Positions 43,885-55,060 of a DNA stretch of 64,000 nucleotides are shown here, piece by piece. The position numbers were made by a program, and so were the translations under genes. Every line of letters begins with the position of its first letter. Positions within the stretch are counted from its first letter, which is position 1. The notes beneath the pieces were generated by a model, which made no database searches, was not told the DNA's origin, and saw nothing but the letters and a program-made list of their open reading frames with translations. Source of the DNA: Homarus americanus (lineage: Eukaryota; Arthropoda; Malacostraca; Decapoda; Nephropidae); NCBI RefSeq assembly GCF_018991925.1, contig NW_024738608.1, positions 2,360,787 to 2,424,786 of the forward strand, written 5' to 3'.

Positions 43885-45109
43885 GAGTCTTCAGTTATGA
43901 GGTGAAAGAAGATTATTAGGGGTTGAAGGAAAAGTGGTGAAACTGAAATACAGTAGGAGTAGAAAGAATCTGGGCTCAACCAGATCGCTTCATCTTTCCT
44001 ATTGGTGTTTTATCTTTGTTTTGCTCCCTTGGGTCGTCAGACCTTTGTATTAATATTGGTTTATTTATATAGTGCTGCTTATTATTATTATTTTTTATTT
44101 ATTGTTGGAGTTAGTGAGCCCGCCCAGGTCGACTGACTCCACTAGGCAGAACGCGGCCGCTTATATATAGTTCGTCAGCCGCCAAGAGCATTCCAGGGAT
44201 GTCAAGACGCGGGAGGTCGGCTAGCGACACGCCTGGAGAATTCTAAAATGATCTAAGCTTACAATAAGCAGTAAATCATAAAAAAAACATGCAATACATT
44301 CCAGAACATTCTTACATAATTAATACATCAATATATACACGGAAATTTCACAAAATTTGCCAAAATAACTGCTGCATAGGACAGAAAACAATCAAAACAT
44401 CTAGTTTACAAAATTATAATACGAAATTATGCCTAGGCATAACAGGTAGTTATCTCTCTCTCATCTTGAACATTAAGTCGTTGAGCGTCATGGAAGAAAA
44501 ATCACACAGCTTATTCGATGTGGTTGACTGCCGGCGCCGGAGTTACTGACCTCAATGTATACACACCCAGCCGATGGTGGCGCCTGGTGGATTGCGGAGG
44601 CACCAGTCGAACAACATCTACCACACTCCCTTGTTTCACCTATCGAGTATTTCTTCAAACTATTAAGAGGAATGAGCATGCATCTGAACACTTGCAGCTG
44701 TTATAATCGTCTCGGGTGGTTCGTTATTTGTGGTGATAAGATGACAGCTGAGGAGAGGAGGAAGACTTCGCAAGTCAGTATCTGAACGAGCTGTGGTGAA
44801 TGTTGTTTTGTCATGTTTTATGAGTTGTAAGTTTAACAATAATGATACAACCACTATTACTACTATTATCATGATATCATTATCATTTGTCACTACTACT
44901 ACTATTACTTACTACTAATACTACTACTAATAATAATGGTTGCCCCTCGTGTAACAAGGATGGCGAACCCAAGGGCCACAGAGGCGTGAATTTGTTTAAA
45001 GTGTAGAAGCTGTCGCCAACACAACAGCCACACCCTGAGTTAACGAGTTGCGTGATCCAGTGTCAAGGAATAGTCCGAGAAGACCGGACAACTCACTAAC
45101 TGCACTGGC
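43885..45109. other. Unassigned sequence with simple repeats
   Basis: A GC-rich block at 44110-44240 (TATATATA near 44163, CGCGGCCGC, inverted CGGCTGAC-like words) could be an old LTR or promoter but has no partner. (ACT)n-like runs lie at 44850-44935. No gene seen. Confidence 0.3.
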
Positions 45110-45292
45110 TAACCACTACCCAGAAACACGATCCGCAAATTGATTAACATCCAGGTCCTCAAAAACTGCTGGGTAGACAGAGGCAAATGGCGTAAAGAAA
45201 CTTACCCATGGTTTCTCCCTGCCCGGAGATCGAACCCGGGGCCACTCTCTTGCGAGGCGAGCATGCTGACCATTACACCACAGGTCTACTAC
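45110..45292 (-). mobile_element. tRNA-derived SINE
   Basis: The minus strand begins with a tRNA-like head: GACCTGTGGTGTAATGGTCA (A box region), then a B box GGGTTCGATCTCC and a T-arm (CCGGG/TCCGG). The tail GTAAGTTTCTTTACGCC...CTCTGTCTACCCAGCAG resembles a widespread decapod SINE body. The acceptor stem has two mismatches at its end and the anticodon stem has one, so it is not a functional tRNA gene. Confidence 0.7.
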
Positions 45293-45899
45293 TGCTACTA
45301 CTTTTTTTTTTAAACGTGGCCTCCAGCCTCTCCCAAGAGCCACACCTTCGCCGCCATTTTATAACCTTAAAATTAACTATCCTAATACATAAGTAAGCTA
45401 CCCTGGCTATGTTGAGTTAGTTAAGCAGCAGATCTCTGCGGCATTCAGTGACTGAGCCTCAAAGTCGATATCTGCGACTGTTGTCGACTTTGGAGCTGAT
45501 GCTCTCGTTCCCCTGAGGAAAAGCAATACAGAACTAAGCAGAGAGAAGGACAGTCGACATCTCAACCAAGCTGTAACATAACTTCTGGGCTGCTGCTTCC
45601 GTTCAGATAACACCTCCGCGAGTCTAGCTTAGAAGCATCTTGCACTTGGTCCCATCCCACCAGAGGTTGTGAACACCAGAGGAGTGAAGCTGCCTTGATC
45701 AATGTTCTGAATTCTCTCCCCATATGCCCTAATCTTGTCGTTCTCATTCCTCCTGTGTGCAGCATCGAGAGCTAAGTTGCGGTGACATGCAGCCATGGGA
45801 TAAAAAATCCTTATGTCAAAAAAGGCTCGCTGTCCCTGCGTCCAGAATCCTCGACCACTGACGTCTGCAGGGCCGGATTTACCTACTTGTGGGCCCCAG

Positions 45900-48112
45900 G
45901 CCAAACTCATCAGTGGGCCCCCAAATTTGTCAATGATACTGTTTGTGTCAAGGGATTGTAGGAGGCCAGATTCAATGCATAATAATGAAAGTGAGTTTAA
46001 TCTGGATTGTCCCATGGTAGACCTCAGGTGATTTTTCACCCTAGATAGAGTAGAGAAAGGCCTCTCTCCTTCACAATTTGTAATGGGGATGGTAAGGAAA
46101 ATTCTTACCAAGATATTAATGTTTGGAAAGGCAGTTGTCAAAATACCATCTTTGGACCTCAGCAAAGTGGAGATGTTTGTCACTGACCTGTCAGATTCAG
46201 AAGACAAAATGTCTTTAAATTGCAAAAACTCCTCTAGAACAGATGCTTCCACGTCAATGGAATAGGTACTGACAACCAATTCCAGTTGGGCTTTGAGATC
46301 ATCATATTTCATACTATCATACTCCGTTAAGAAGCTAAACAGCTTCTTTATTTCTGAGTAGGCATTCACTGTGCTCTAATTCATCCCTAAGGCAATCTAA
46401 TATGGTGTAGAAATTATCCACCTTGAACTTCTCACGTGGATCAAGTTGAGTTTCAGTGCCAACTGATTCATCAAAGAAATTTTTTCACTTTTTTGTTCTT
46501 TTTTTTGTCTCTGTGTAGACAGGCTCAGCAAAAGCCCTAGCCTGATAACTTCTATTTCATCAAACTGACCCCGTCTCATTTCTGAGACGAAGGAGATCAA
46601 ACTCTCATACAGTTTCACAACTGACAGAAGGTCGGTCTCAACTTTTTGAAGTGATAAGCTGGTTGCATTAAACCTTGTCAAGATTTTATACCATATTACA
46701 GTAAGAAGTGGTTTCAAATGCTTCCATTTGTCTTATGAGGCCTTCACCTTCAAGCTTTGTAGCCACAGTTTGTCTACTGTCAGAACATATGTTCTCCAGT
46801 GCTGACTTTATCTCAAGGTAATGTAAAAACACTGCTTTAACAGCATCAGCCCTCGCACTCCAGCGAGTTTCTGAAAGGGATTTCACTACAATCCCTTCAG
46901 CAGGTAGTGCAGCTTTCAAGTGATCTCATCTATATGTGGAGGCTGAGAAGAAGTTGTATGAGGCCTTCACCTTCAAGCTTTGTAGCCACAGTTTGTCTAC
47001 TGTCAGAACATATGTTCTCCAGTGCTGACTTTATCTCAAGGTAATGTAAAAACACTGCTTTAACAGCATCAGCCCTCGCACTCCAGCGAGTTTCTGAAAG
47101 GGATTTCACTACAATCCCTTCAGCAGGTAGTGCAGCTTTCAAGTGATCTCATCTATATGTGGAGGCTGAGAAGAAGTTGTATAAGGCTTGCAAAAATCTG
47201 GAATAAGAAACAGACCCAAGGCAACTGCTGGCAGCTGATGTTTCTACAAGGTTCAAGGAGTGACCTGCACAAGGGACATAATATGCCAGGGGATTCATAG
47301 CCTTTATTCTGTCTTGGAGAGCAGTGTAAATGCCTGACATATTGGCAGCATTGTCATAACTCTGCCCTCTCATGTCACTCAAATCAAGACCAACATCTTT
47401 AATTAACTGTACAACAGTTGAGGCTATGCTCTCTGCACCATGGTTATGTATGTCTATGAACTTTAGAAATCGCTCAACAGGTTTGCCATCAGGTTTGACA
47501 TAACGAACTATGAATGTAAGTTGGTCAGTATGACTAACATCCGGTGTGGAATCTACACTAACTGAATAATATTTGGCTTGTTTCACTTCACTTATGATAA
47601 TTGAGTGAATTTCGTCAGCCATCAGATTGACCATTTCCTCACAAATCGTTTTTGAGAGATATGAAGTCTTCTACTACCTACAGCACCATACTTCTCCAGA
47701 TGCTGTGCAAGAAAAGGATCAAATTTTGCCAGGAGTTCCAGTACTCCAAGGTAATTCCCATTGTTGCTAGAGCCTATTCTTTCATCACTACCTCTGAGAG
47801 AAAGACTTCTTGATGTTAAAAATAATAGTGATTCAACTATGCGCAATAGAACTTCTTTCCAGTATTTTCTCTCCAATTCTACTTGCAAAGCCAAAGTGGA
47901 ATCAATTCGCCTTGCTGTAATTGCCCTCACACCCCAAGTAGTATCTGAGATTTTATGCTCTTTGCTACTTTCATGTTCAGCAACTCTACGCTGGCAGTTT
48001 TTCCAGTCGCTAAACCCACTAGTAAGCAACGAGACTTGCTTGCTGAATACCACCCCATGGCCCACCAGTTGAAGACCACTGCGGGCCTATACTTATTGTA
48101 CAGGGGCCCCAT
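45900..48112 (-). pseudogene. hAT transposase (TTF/DUF4371, ZMYM1-like), frameshifted
   Basis: Reading down the minus strand: a TTF-type zinc-finger region (GFSDWKNCQRRVAEHESSKE, 47950-48060); SLSLRGSDERIGSSNNGNYL and LLAKFDPFLAQHLEKYG; the catalytic-domain start YYSVSVDSTPDVSHTDQLTF with GQSYDNAANMSGIYTALQDR and the C-x-x-H-like VPCAGHSLNLVE (47149-47634); LSETRWSARADAVKAV; and the C-terminal dimerisation block FLTIPITNCEGERPFSTLSR (46050-46100). Several frameshifts and a 223-bp tandem duplication break it. It is dead. Confidence 0.88.
46734..47179. repeat. 223-bp tandem duplication inside the hAT pseudogene
   Basis: TATGAGGCCTTCACCTTCAA begins at 46734+0 (first unit, from about 46734) and again at 46957, offset 223 bp, and the two units look virtually identical. 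223 is not a multiple of three, so the duplication itself shifts the frame; MKAALPAEGIVVKSLSETRW is encoded twice. Confidence 0.92.
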
Positions 48113-49390
48113 ACTCCGGGCCCTATACCTATTCTACAGGGGCCCTTATGGTTGTGAATATATTATATAATGAAATACTCGGTGTACACTTGAAACAAGG
48201 TTATACGCTGGCATGCTGCGCGACAAATTAGTTTCAGTGGGCCCCCAGATACCGGTGGGCTTCGTTGGATGTGTTTGAAGTCCTGTGACGGAGGTTCTCA
48301 CCGTCTAATGGAAGGAGGGGCGGTTCCACCATGACGTCGTGGCAGATTTCCCTCATTAGATTTGCTGTTAGATCCCTTACTTTGTCATGCCTCATGCATA
48401 CAAAGCCCCCCTTCTTGCACACCATGGCGTGGTCGATGTCATAAGATGAGCCACACACGCATTGGGAGGTTAAACCTTTTACTGGCCTACCGTACCTTAG
48501 AGCAATGGCATCTGTGAATTCTTGTTTATTAAGGATGAAACCTTTTTGCCCTTATTGGTAACGTTGTTAACCAGTTTGAGGCTCCCACCTCCTGTGCTAT
48601 AGCTACTTTTCTTTTCACGTTCGCTGGCACTTGTTGCAATAGTTGTTGCAGTTTATCACTTTGGGTTTGCTGCCGCTCTGTCGTAAGGGACAGTCGAATC
48701 TTGTTTAATTCGTTGGTATTCACCTGACTTGCGGCATTCTGATTTCTTATGTGCTCAGTGAGAGCTGCCGTGAGCTTGACAGAGTTCTGATGTTCTGTAC
48801 GGGCAAGCTCCACTGGATTAGTCAATCCCATTCCTCCTAGTCTCCGTGGTAGTGCAAGGAGTGACCTTTCTGCTGGGGTTAAGTAAGGGTTTCTCACTAG
48901 TTGGGATAAAAGCGACATTGATGGCTTCTTCCAAAGGGAGGGGGAGGGGTCCAGCATCAGGGATAATGCGCATCAGGTAATTCCAGCGATGCTTGACTCC
49001 ACGGGTGAATGCCGCAAAAGCCGCATGTGGCTCTGTTTTAGCAATATCAAACAGAGCTTGGATTTCCTTCACCCACTCATTCACATTTCCCGTTACATAC
49101 TCGGTCTTGAAGTCATTCGTGCCAATTACCGCACCAAGATGTCTTTGGCCATCTTTTGTTATTTTGACCTCACTTCCACCGAACACCTCCATTGCCCGTT
49201 CATAGTGTTCTGGCTTCACAACACAGTGAGGAAGGACTTACTGGCGTTTGGGTGGTACCCTATTTGTGGACCTCGTGATGTTACCAGGTCCCACCACTTT
49301 TTGGTTGTCCTCCACTTTTCCTGCTCCTGTTAGGTCATCAGCGTATGCCACTTGCTTGACCTCGGTTGTTTCATATTTTATTGTATGTTA

Positions 49391-49436
49391 GACTACTACT
49401 ACTACTACTACTACTACTTTTTTTTACTACTACTAC
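49391..49436. repeat. (ACT)n microsatellite between retrotransposon copies A and B
   Basis: ACTACT units with an internal run of eight Ts. Confidence 0.9.
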
Positions 49437-49773
49437 TACGTGGCCTCAAGGCCTCCCCCAATAACCACACCTTCGCCACCATTTAATTACCTTAATATTA
49501 AATATCCTAATACATAAGTAGCTATCCTATCTGTGTTAAATTAGTTGAGCCGCAGGTCTATGCGGCATTCAGTGACAGTAGCCTCATTGTCAATATCTGC
49601 AGCAGTTGTCGGAGTTGGGGCAGAAGCTCTCGTTCCCCTGAGGCAGAGCAAAGCCGACCGGAGGAGAGAGAAAGACAGTCGACATCTCATCCAGGCTGTA
49701 ACATAACTTCTGGGCTGCTGCTTCTGTTCGGAGATCAACTCCGCGAGTCTGGCGTAGAAACATCTTGCACTTG
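49437..49773 (-). mobile_element. RLE-type retrotransposon copy B (3' end only)
   Basis: About 337 bp of 3' end: GGCCACG at the terminus, the 3' UTR, and the last coding part (LISEQKQQPRSYVTAWMRCR). It is 5'-truncated at CTTGG and both ends abut (ACT)n. Confidence 0.88.
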
Positions 49774-49774
49774 G

Positions 49775-49816
<42 letters not shown>
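49774..49816. repeat. (ACT)n microsatellite between copies B and C
   Basis: Fourteen or so ACT units, followed by the T-rich 3' tail of copy C. Confidence 0.9.
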
Positions 49817-49817
<1 letters not shown>

Positions 49818-52124
49818 TTTATTTATTTTTTATTAACGTGGCCTCCAGCCTCCCCCAATAGCCACACCTTCGCCACCATTTATTTACCTTAATATTAAAT
49901 ATCCTAATACATAATAAGCTATCCTATCTGTGTTAAATTAGTTGAGCCGCAGATCTATGCGGCATTCAGTGACTGTAGCCTCATAGTCAATATCTGCAGC
50001 AGTTGTCGGAGTAGGGGCAGAAGCTCTCGTTCCCCTGAGGCAGAGCAAAGCCGACCGAAGGAGAGAGAAAGGACAGTCGACATCTCATCCAGGCTGTAAC
50101 ATAACTTCTGGGCTGCTGCTTCTGTTCGGAGATCAACTCCGCGAGTCTGGCGTAGAAACATCTTGCACTTGGGCCCATCCCACCAGAGGTTGTGAACACT
50201 AGAGGAGTGAAGCTGCCTTGATCAACGTTTTGAATTCTCTCCCCATATGCCCTTCTCTTGTCGTTCTCGTTCCTCCTATGTGCAGCATCGAGAGCTAGGT
50301 TACGGTGACAAGCGGCCATGGGATCAAAAATCCTGATGTCGAAGAAAGCTCGCTGTCCCCGCGTCCAGAATCCTCGAGCACTGACGTCCACACGGGCTTC
50401 GTTAGATGTGTTTGAAGTCCTGTGTTGGAAGATCTCGCCATCCAGTGGAAGGAGGGTCGGTTCTACCATGACGTCCCGGCAGATTTCCTTCAACATATTT
50501 GCTGTGAGATCCCTTACCTCGTCATGCCTCATGCATATGAAGCCCCCCTTCTTGCAGACCATGGCGTGATCGCCATCATAGGAAGAGCCACACACGCATT
50601 GGGAGGGCAAACCATCTACTGGCCAACCGTACCTTAGAGCAATGGCATCTGTAAATTCTTGTTTGTTAAGGCTGAAACCATTTGCCCTTATCGGTAACGT
50701 AGTTAACCAGTTCGAGGCGCCCACCTCCTGCGCTATAGCTACTTTTTTTGTCAAATTTTCTGGAACCTGCAGCAATAGTTGCTGCAACATGTCATTTTGG
50801 CAGTGCTGCCGATCTGTTGTAATGGACCTACGGATCTTATTTACTTCGCTGGTGTCCACTTCCCCTGTTGCATTCTGGGCTATTATGTGGTCAGTGAGGG
50901 CTGCCGTGAGCTTAAGTGAATTTTGATGTTCAGTGTCAGCAATCTCCTCTGGATTAGTTAGTCCCATCCCTCCCAGTCTTGGTGGAAGTGCAAGAAGTGT
51001 TCTTTCTGCTGGGGTTAAGTCAGGGTGTTTCACTAGTTTGGGAATGAACTTGACACTGATAGCTTCTTCCAGAGGGTGGAGGAGGGGTCCGATCTCAGGG
51101 ATGGTACGCATCAGGTAGTTCCAGCGATGCTTGACTCCATGGGTGAATGCTGCAAAGGCCGCATGTGGCTCTGTGTTAGCAATCTCAGACAGAGCTTGGA
51201 TTTCGCTAACCCACTCATTCACCTTTCCCGCTACGTACTCGGTCTTGAAGTCCGTAGTGCCAATTACTGCGCCTAGATGTCTTTGGCCGTCCTTAGTTAT
51301 TTTGACCTCACTTCCGCCAAAAACCTCCAATGCCCGTTCATAATGTTCTGGCTTCACGATGAGGAAGGACTTGCTGGCGTTTGGGTGGTACCCTATTTGT
51401 GGACCTCGCGATGTTACCAAGTCCCACCACTTTTTGATGCACTCCACTTTTCCTGCTCCTGTAAGGTCATCAGCATATGCCACTTGTTTGACCCCAGTTG
51501 TTTCAAATTTTATTTCTTGTTGGAGCACTGATAGGCCAATTGCATACATTGCCATTGCAACGGGGTCCCCCTGTGTTGTTCCCTCGGTCGACTGTAGGAT
51601 GGTATCACCTCGTAGAGCCTTGTTGTTTACTATGTAGAGGTCTGAAGGATTCCTATACGAATTTTCAACATACATCGCAAAGCTTGGACACTTGATCTTG
51701 ATGTTGTGCAGTGCAGCCTTGCGGTTAAGTATGTTGAATGCGTTTGAAGCATCCACCAGAAGAACGGCCTCACAATCACGCTGCTCAAATATCAATCTCA
51801 TGGCGTGAATGGCCGCCTCCCCACCAGCCTGGTGGCCAGCACACACTTGTAGGTTCCCTGCTGCTGCCCTGACATCGTCCTTTACCACCTCCATTATGCA
51901 CTTTCCGATGATCCGCCTCAGCACTTCCCCCACCCCTATAGGTCTACATCCTGGTTTCTTTTCCAGAGGAATAAGGCGGCAGGCCGTCAGGGCCTGGAGG
52001 TGATGGCAGCGAGAGGATGCAAGCTTTCTTGCAAGGGCGGCAATGGCAGTGCAGAGATCGCTTGCTACAGGGCCAAACTTGTTTGTGCTGAGGATGACTC
52101 TCCAACCGTTTGCATCCAGACCTC
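49817..52124 (-). mobile_element. RLE-type non-LTR retrotransposon copy C
   Basis: The longest copy. It is 5'-truncated where the minus strand switches from (TAG)n to GGTCTGGATGC, and ends GGCCACGTTAATAAAAAATA before (TAG)n. It carries a long open frame. All three copies share 3' UTR and flank sequence type. Confidence 0.9.
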
Positions 52125-52125
52125 T
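49987..52125 (-). CDS. Reverse transcriptase with restriction-like endonuclease, 5'-truncated
   Basis: About 712 codons of retrotransposon protein follow the repeat-derived start. Order: GLDANGWRVILSTNKFG; CRLIPLEKKPGCRPIGVGEV (finger blocks); CEAVLLVDASNAFNILNR (motif A Asp); STEGTTQGDPVAMAMYA; QVAYADDLTGAG (YADD active site); thumb with LLALPPRLGGMGLTNPEE; a Cys-Cys-His-Cys knuckle CVCGSSYDGDHAMVC; then RHDEVRDLTANMLKEI and RVDVSARGFWTRGQRAFFDI, a PD-(D/E)xK-like restriction endonuclease. That domain order is that of early-branching LINEs (R2, R4/Dong, NeSL, CRE). The N-terminus is missing. The last 30 or so codons differ from copies A and B because of a one-base difference near 50068. Confidence 0.88.
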   Translation of the reverse strand, partial: RGLDANGWRVILSTNKFGPVASDLCTAIAALARKLASSRCHHLQALTACRLIPLEKKPGCRPIGVGEVLRRIIGKCIMEVVKDDVRAAAGNLQVCAGHQAGGEAAIHAMRLIFEQRDCEAVLLVDASNAFNILNRKAALHNIKIKCPSFAMYVENSYRNPSDLYIVNNKALRGDTILQSTEGTTQGDPVAMAMYAIGLSVLQQEIKFETTGVKQVAYADDLTGAGKVECIKKWWDLVTSRGPQIGYHPNASKSFLIVKPEHYERALEVFGGSEVKITKDGQRHLGAVIGTTDFKTEYVAGKVNEWVSEIQALSEIANTEPHAAFAAFTHGVKHRWNYLMRTIPEIGPLLHPLEEAISVKFIPKLVKHPDLTPAERTLLALPPRLGGMGLTNPEEIADTEHQNSLKLTAALTDHIIAQNATGEVDTSEVNKIRRSITTDRQHCQNDMLQQLLLQVPENLTKKVAIAQEVGASNWLTTLPIRANGFSLNKQEFTDAIALRYGWPVDGLPSQCVCGSSYDGDHAMVCKKGGFICMRHDEVRDLTANMLKEICRDVMVEPTLLPLDGEIFQHRTSNTSNEARVDVSARGFWTRGQRAFFDIRIFDPMAACHRNLALDAAHRRNENDKRRAYGERIQNVDQGSFTPLVFTTSGGMGPSARCFYARLAELISEQKQQPRSYVTAWMRCRLSFLSPSVGFALPQGNESFCPYSDNCCRY

Positions 52126-52148
52126 ACTACTACTACTACTACTACTAC

Positions 52149-52192
<44 letters not shown>
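52125..52192. repeat. (ACT)n followed by (AAT)n microsatellite
   Basis: The target array at the 5' junction of copy C. ACT units grade into AAT units. Confidence 0.95.
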
Positions 52193-52193
<1 letters not shown>

Positions 52194-52772
52194 ATGAATA
52201 GTAAGATAATAATATATCCACTACTTAAGCGTTTTTGGCATTATGACAAACGGAAGCAAAACCATCATTGAAATTAGTTATGACTTCAGCTTGAACAAAA
52301 CCTAAACCAAGTCACTTTTGCCATTTAATTAAAACGGGTCATATCCTGGCTGTATTATTCAGTAACTTAGATATAGGATACAAAAAGATTTCAAAGCGTA
52401 AATATGAATAAAGACGAGAGAAAAAAATAGGTAACAGACCTGAACAAAATTAAGAGGAAACTAAAAACGCCGACATTGTACCGAAGAATATTACTAAGTG
52501 AATAGGTAGAGGGAATGAGAGAGTGGAGAGAAAATATACCATTAGGGTGAACTGCCGACAGAAAAACATTATTGCTATTATTAAAAGTTAGAGAAAGTAA
52601 GCAGAAGAAATAATGGCAAGTGGGGGTAGTGGAACCGTGAGTGATGGAAGACTGAGGGGGAGTGAAAAACAGAAGGAATACGAGATTAACGGATAGATAT
52701 AAAGATATAAACAACTAGACAGAAAAGGAGAAAATGACAACTAAATAAATAAGGTATTTATTATTATTTGTA
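52193..52772. other. Unassigned non-coding sequence
   Basis: AT-rich, purine-biased. No recognised signal. Confidence 0.3.
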
Positions 52773-52777
52773 GCAGC

Positions 52778-52843
<66 letters not shown>

Positions 52844-52858
52844 TATTATTATTGTTAA

Positions 52859-52944
<86 letters not shown>
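52773..52944. repeat. Inverted trinucleotide array (AAT)n-(ATT)n
   Basis: About 70 bp of AAT followed, after a short TTGTTAAT interruption, by about 90 bp of ATT. The halves are complementary and could form a long hairpin. Confidence 0.93.
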
Positions 52945-52945
<1 letters not shown>

Positions 52946-55060
52946 TTTTGTTATCGTTGTTGTTCTGAGTTACGTTATTGTCATCATTTCACCGTAAATA
53001 AATACATTGTTAAAAAAGAAATAGGGCACACAGGAAGTAGTGAATACAAGAATAAAAATTAAACCAGATATTAAACAATGATAGTTCCCATTATGTGTAT
53101 CAACAAATAGAAAACGGATTTCTTCAGTATCCAAGGTAGTGTAGGGCAAGGACTACCTTGGGGTAGGGTACCCAGGTAGAGCATGGCGGGGCAGAGGGGC
53201 GCGCACCTCGTGGTAGAGACACACGCGCACTCTGCACGTCTCTCCTCAAACATGAACCCACACCAACTGAGACACTAACCTCACACTGCAGCTGTTCTAA
53301 TGCCTTTCCTCATGAGACTATCCCTCAAAACTATTCCCTTATGCAGAGGAGATAATGAGAGAGAGGTTGAATATGTTAATGGGTGTGGTAATTGATATTT
53401 TAACGGGGTTTTTAGGCGACTCTTGAAAGAAAATTCCTGTAGAGAAGATGGACTCGCATGGGGCGGTACCTTAGCGGTGAGAGGGGAGGACAGAGTTATC
53501 GGCGCGCGCTATATTCGTCTCTATTTTCCACCAATTATCTTTATTCTTCCACAACTTTTATTATCTCTGAAGGTTTTCGGGTATAATCTAAGTCTTTTAA
53601 CAGTATTTCATAAGGCGGAAGTATATAAGTGTGTGAGCTATAATGATATCATAAAGGTATAGCAGGAGCCTAGTTGGGGGAGGGGGGTGTGTCAAAATAT
53701 AGGCCGGGGGGGGCTCCGAGATCTCCGCCAGAAGCGGGTATTCCACTAGCCTACATTACATCTCTCTGCCGACAACGTCCTCCTCCCATCACTGATTCGA
53801 GCACCGTTTTGTTCTTTTGGTTCTAATCAGTAGTAGGTACGTGTGCTTGTAGAAAATCGCCCAGCAAATTTGATATACATTCTCTCTCTGCGAATTAACG
53901 AACCTTACGGAAAGATGATTCGTGTGTAAGGGACGCATGGCGGAAGTGGTAGTGTGCGTTGTTGTCCGGGAAGGGCTGAGGGAATGAATGGGGACAGGTA
54001 TGAAACAGATGCGGGAAAATATACTCAATAGTCCCACGCAATAGAGGCAATAATACTCTTCTCGACGTCATACTAACAGTGAAAGCAGTACATCTGAATT
54101 ATAGTATAGTCAGTAGATGCATTCATTTTGCCTCTGCTAAAAGAACATTTCCAAGAAGGAAGAAAAACTTTATAAGTGCACCGTGATGGCGATGTGTGAA
54201 CGTCAGCTGTGAAGGAAGATATTCACGTAGTGCTCCGTCGTTCCCACACTCCCTCCCCTGCTTCGACTGACCGTGGGTTCCCTGGGCTAGTTCCTGCTCA
54301 CAATATCTCGCTGAATAGACTGTCAGTCACTCAGCTTGTCGTGTGCATTCGCAGGAACCCGTTTTGATGAGGTAAGTTACCCCATGTCTTGTTGTAAATA
54401 CGTTTGAAATAGTGCTGTGTCGAGTTTGGCCGGAAATACGTCTAAATAAGAGTGAAGTAGTCGTACGTCTGGATAATAATGCATTTCCTACGTATTGTTT
54501 GATGTACGTCTAATTAAGTGACACTGCAGTGGTTTTGTGTAGGAAATGAATATACAGTAGACAAGAGTACAAGACGCAATTTTTAGGGAGAGACGTCGAA
54601 ATATGAGTACAGTACACTCGCTAAGTTTTATCGCAAATATATGTAAGAAAGAAAGAAATTCACCACAAGATACCATTATAAATTATTTACAAGGGGATCT
54701 GTTACGGTAGAAAGGATCAAGTTTAGAGGATCAAGCCCTTAACTAACGTGTTTGTATTCCCTTCACACGTACAGTGAATGTGTCGGACAATAGACATTAT
54801 TTATTCAAGGCAGCGCTCACGGAGAAGTCTGAACAGTGTTGCGTATTCGTTTACCGTCTTAATGAAGTGAATATTTTCCCTGTGTGCATGTTAGTGTGTC
54901 TTAAAAGTAAATTATATAATCTGTGTTTTCATTAAAGAAAATCCATGCAATTATTATATAGACAGAATATTATACATAAGTCCAATAACCCTATATTTAT
55001 CAATAATTTATCATGTGTTATATAAAGAATGAAGTGATTTGGGAGATGACGTCATAGTCT
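52945..55060. other. Non-coding; possible promoter-exon segment
   Basis: Around 54290-54377 a moderately GC-rich segment has CAGTCACTCAG (initiator-like) and TTTTGATGAG followed by GTAAGTTACC, a strong donor. It could be a first exon of a plus-strand gene that continues outside the window. No homology supports this. The remainder shows nothing recognisable. Confidence 0.25.

Larger units (their letters stand above)
45868..48254 (-). mobile_element. hAT element (ZMYM1-like transposase), degenerate
   Basis: Its low-coordinate end is CAGGGCCGGATTTACC, a typical end for this hAT group. The other end near 48254 (GGGCCCCCAGATACCGG) is altered, and I could not confirm the 8-bp duplication. It interrupts the retrotransposon copy A between DVxARGFW and the upstream reading, with GTGGGCCCC motifs near both ends. 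Confidence 0.8.
45303..49388 (-). mobile_element. RLE-type non-LTR retrotransposon copy A, split by a hAT element
   Basis: 5'-truncated copy, highly similar to copy C. On the minus strand it starts near 49388 with VKQVAYADDLTG-like sequence and runs through KPEHYERAMEVFGGSEVKIT, PRRLGGMGLTN and the Cys-His block CGSSYDIDHAMVCKKGGF (to about 48255). After the hAT insertion it resumes with GFWTQGQRAFFDIRI and NLALDAAHRRNEND (from 45867 down) to the 3' end GGCCACGTTT plus a short A run. Both ends abut (ACT)n runs. Frameshifts occur. Confidence 0.85.

Noticed and set aside
44090..44300. Solo LTR starting TGTTGGAGTTAG
   Set aside because: It has a TATA-like box and GC-rich body but no matching end, target duplication or second copy in the window.
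45222..45290. Functional tRNA gene on the minus strand
   Set aside because: The A and B boxes and T-arm are good, but the acceptor stem ends do not pair and the anticodon stem has a mismatch. The following sequence fits a SINE body, so I call it a tRNA-derived SINE.
53071..53253. Small Cys-rich minus-strand ORF
   Set aside because: 60 codons without recognisable motif, signal peptide or splice support.
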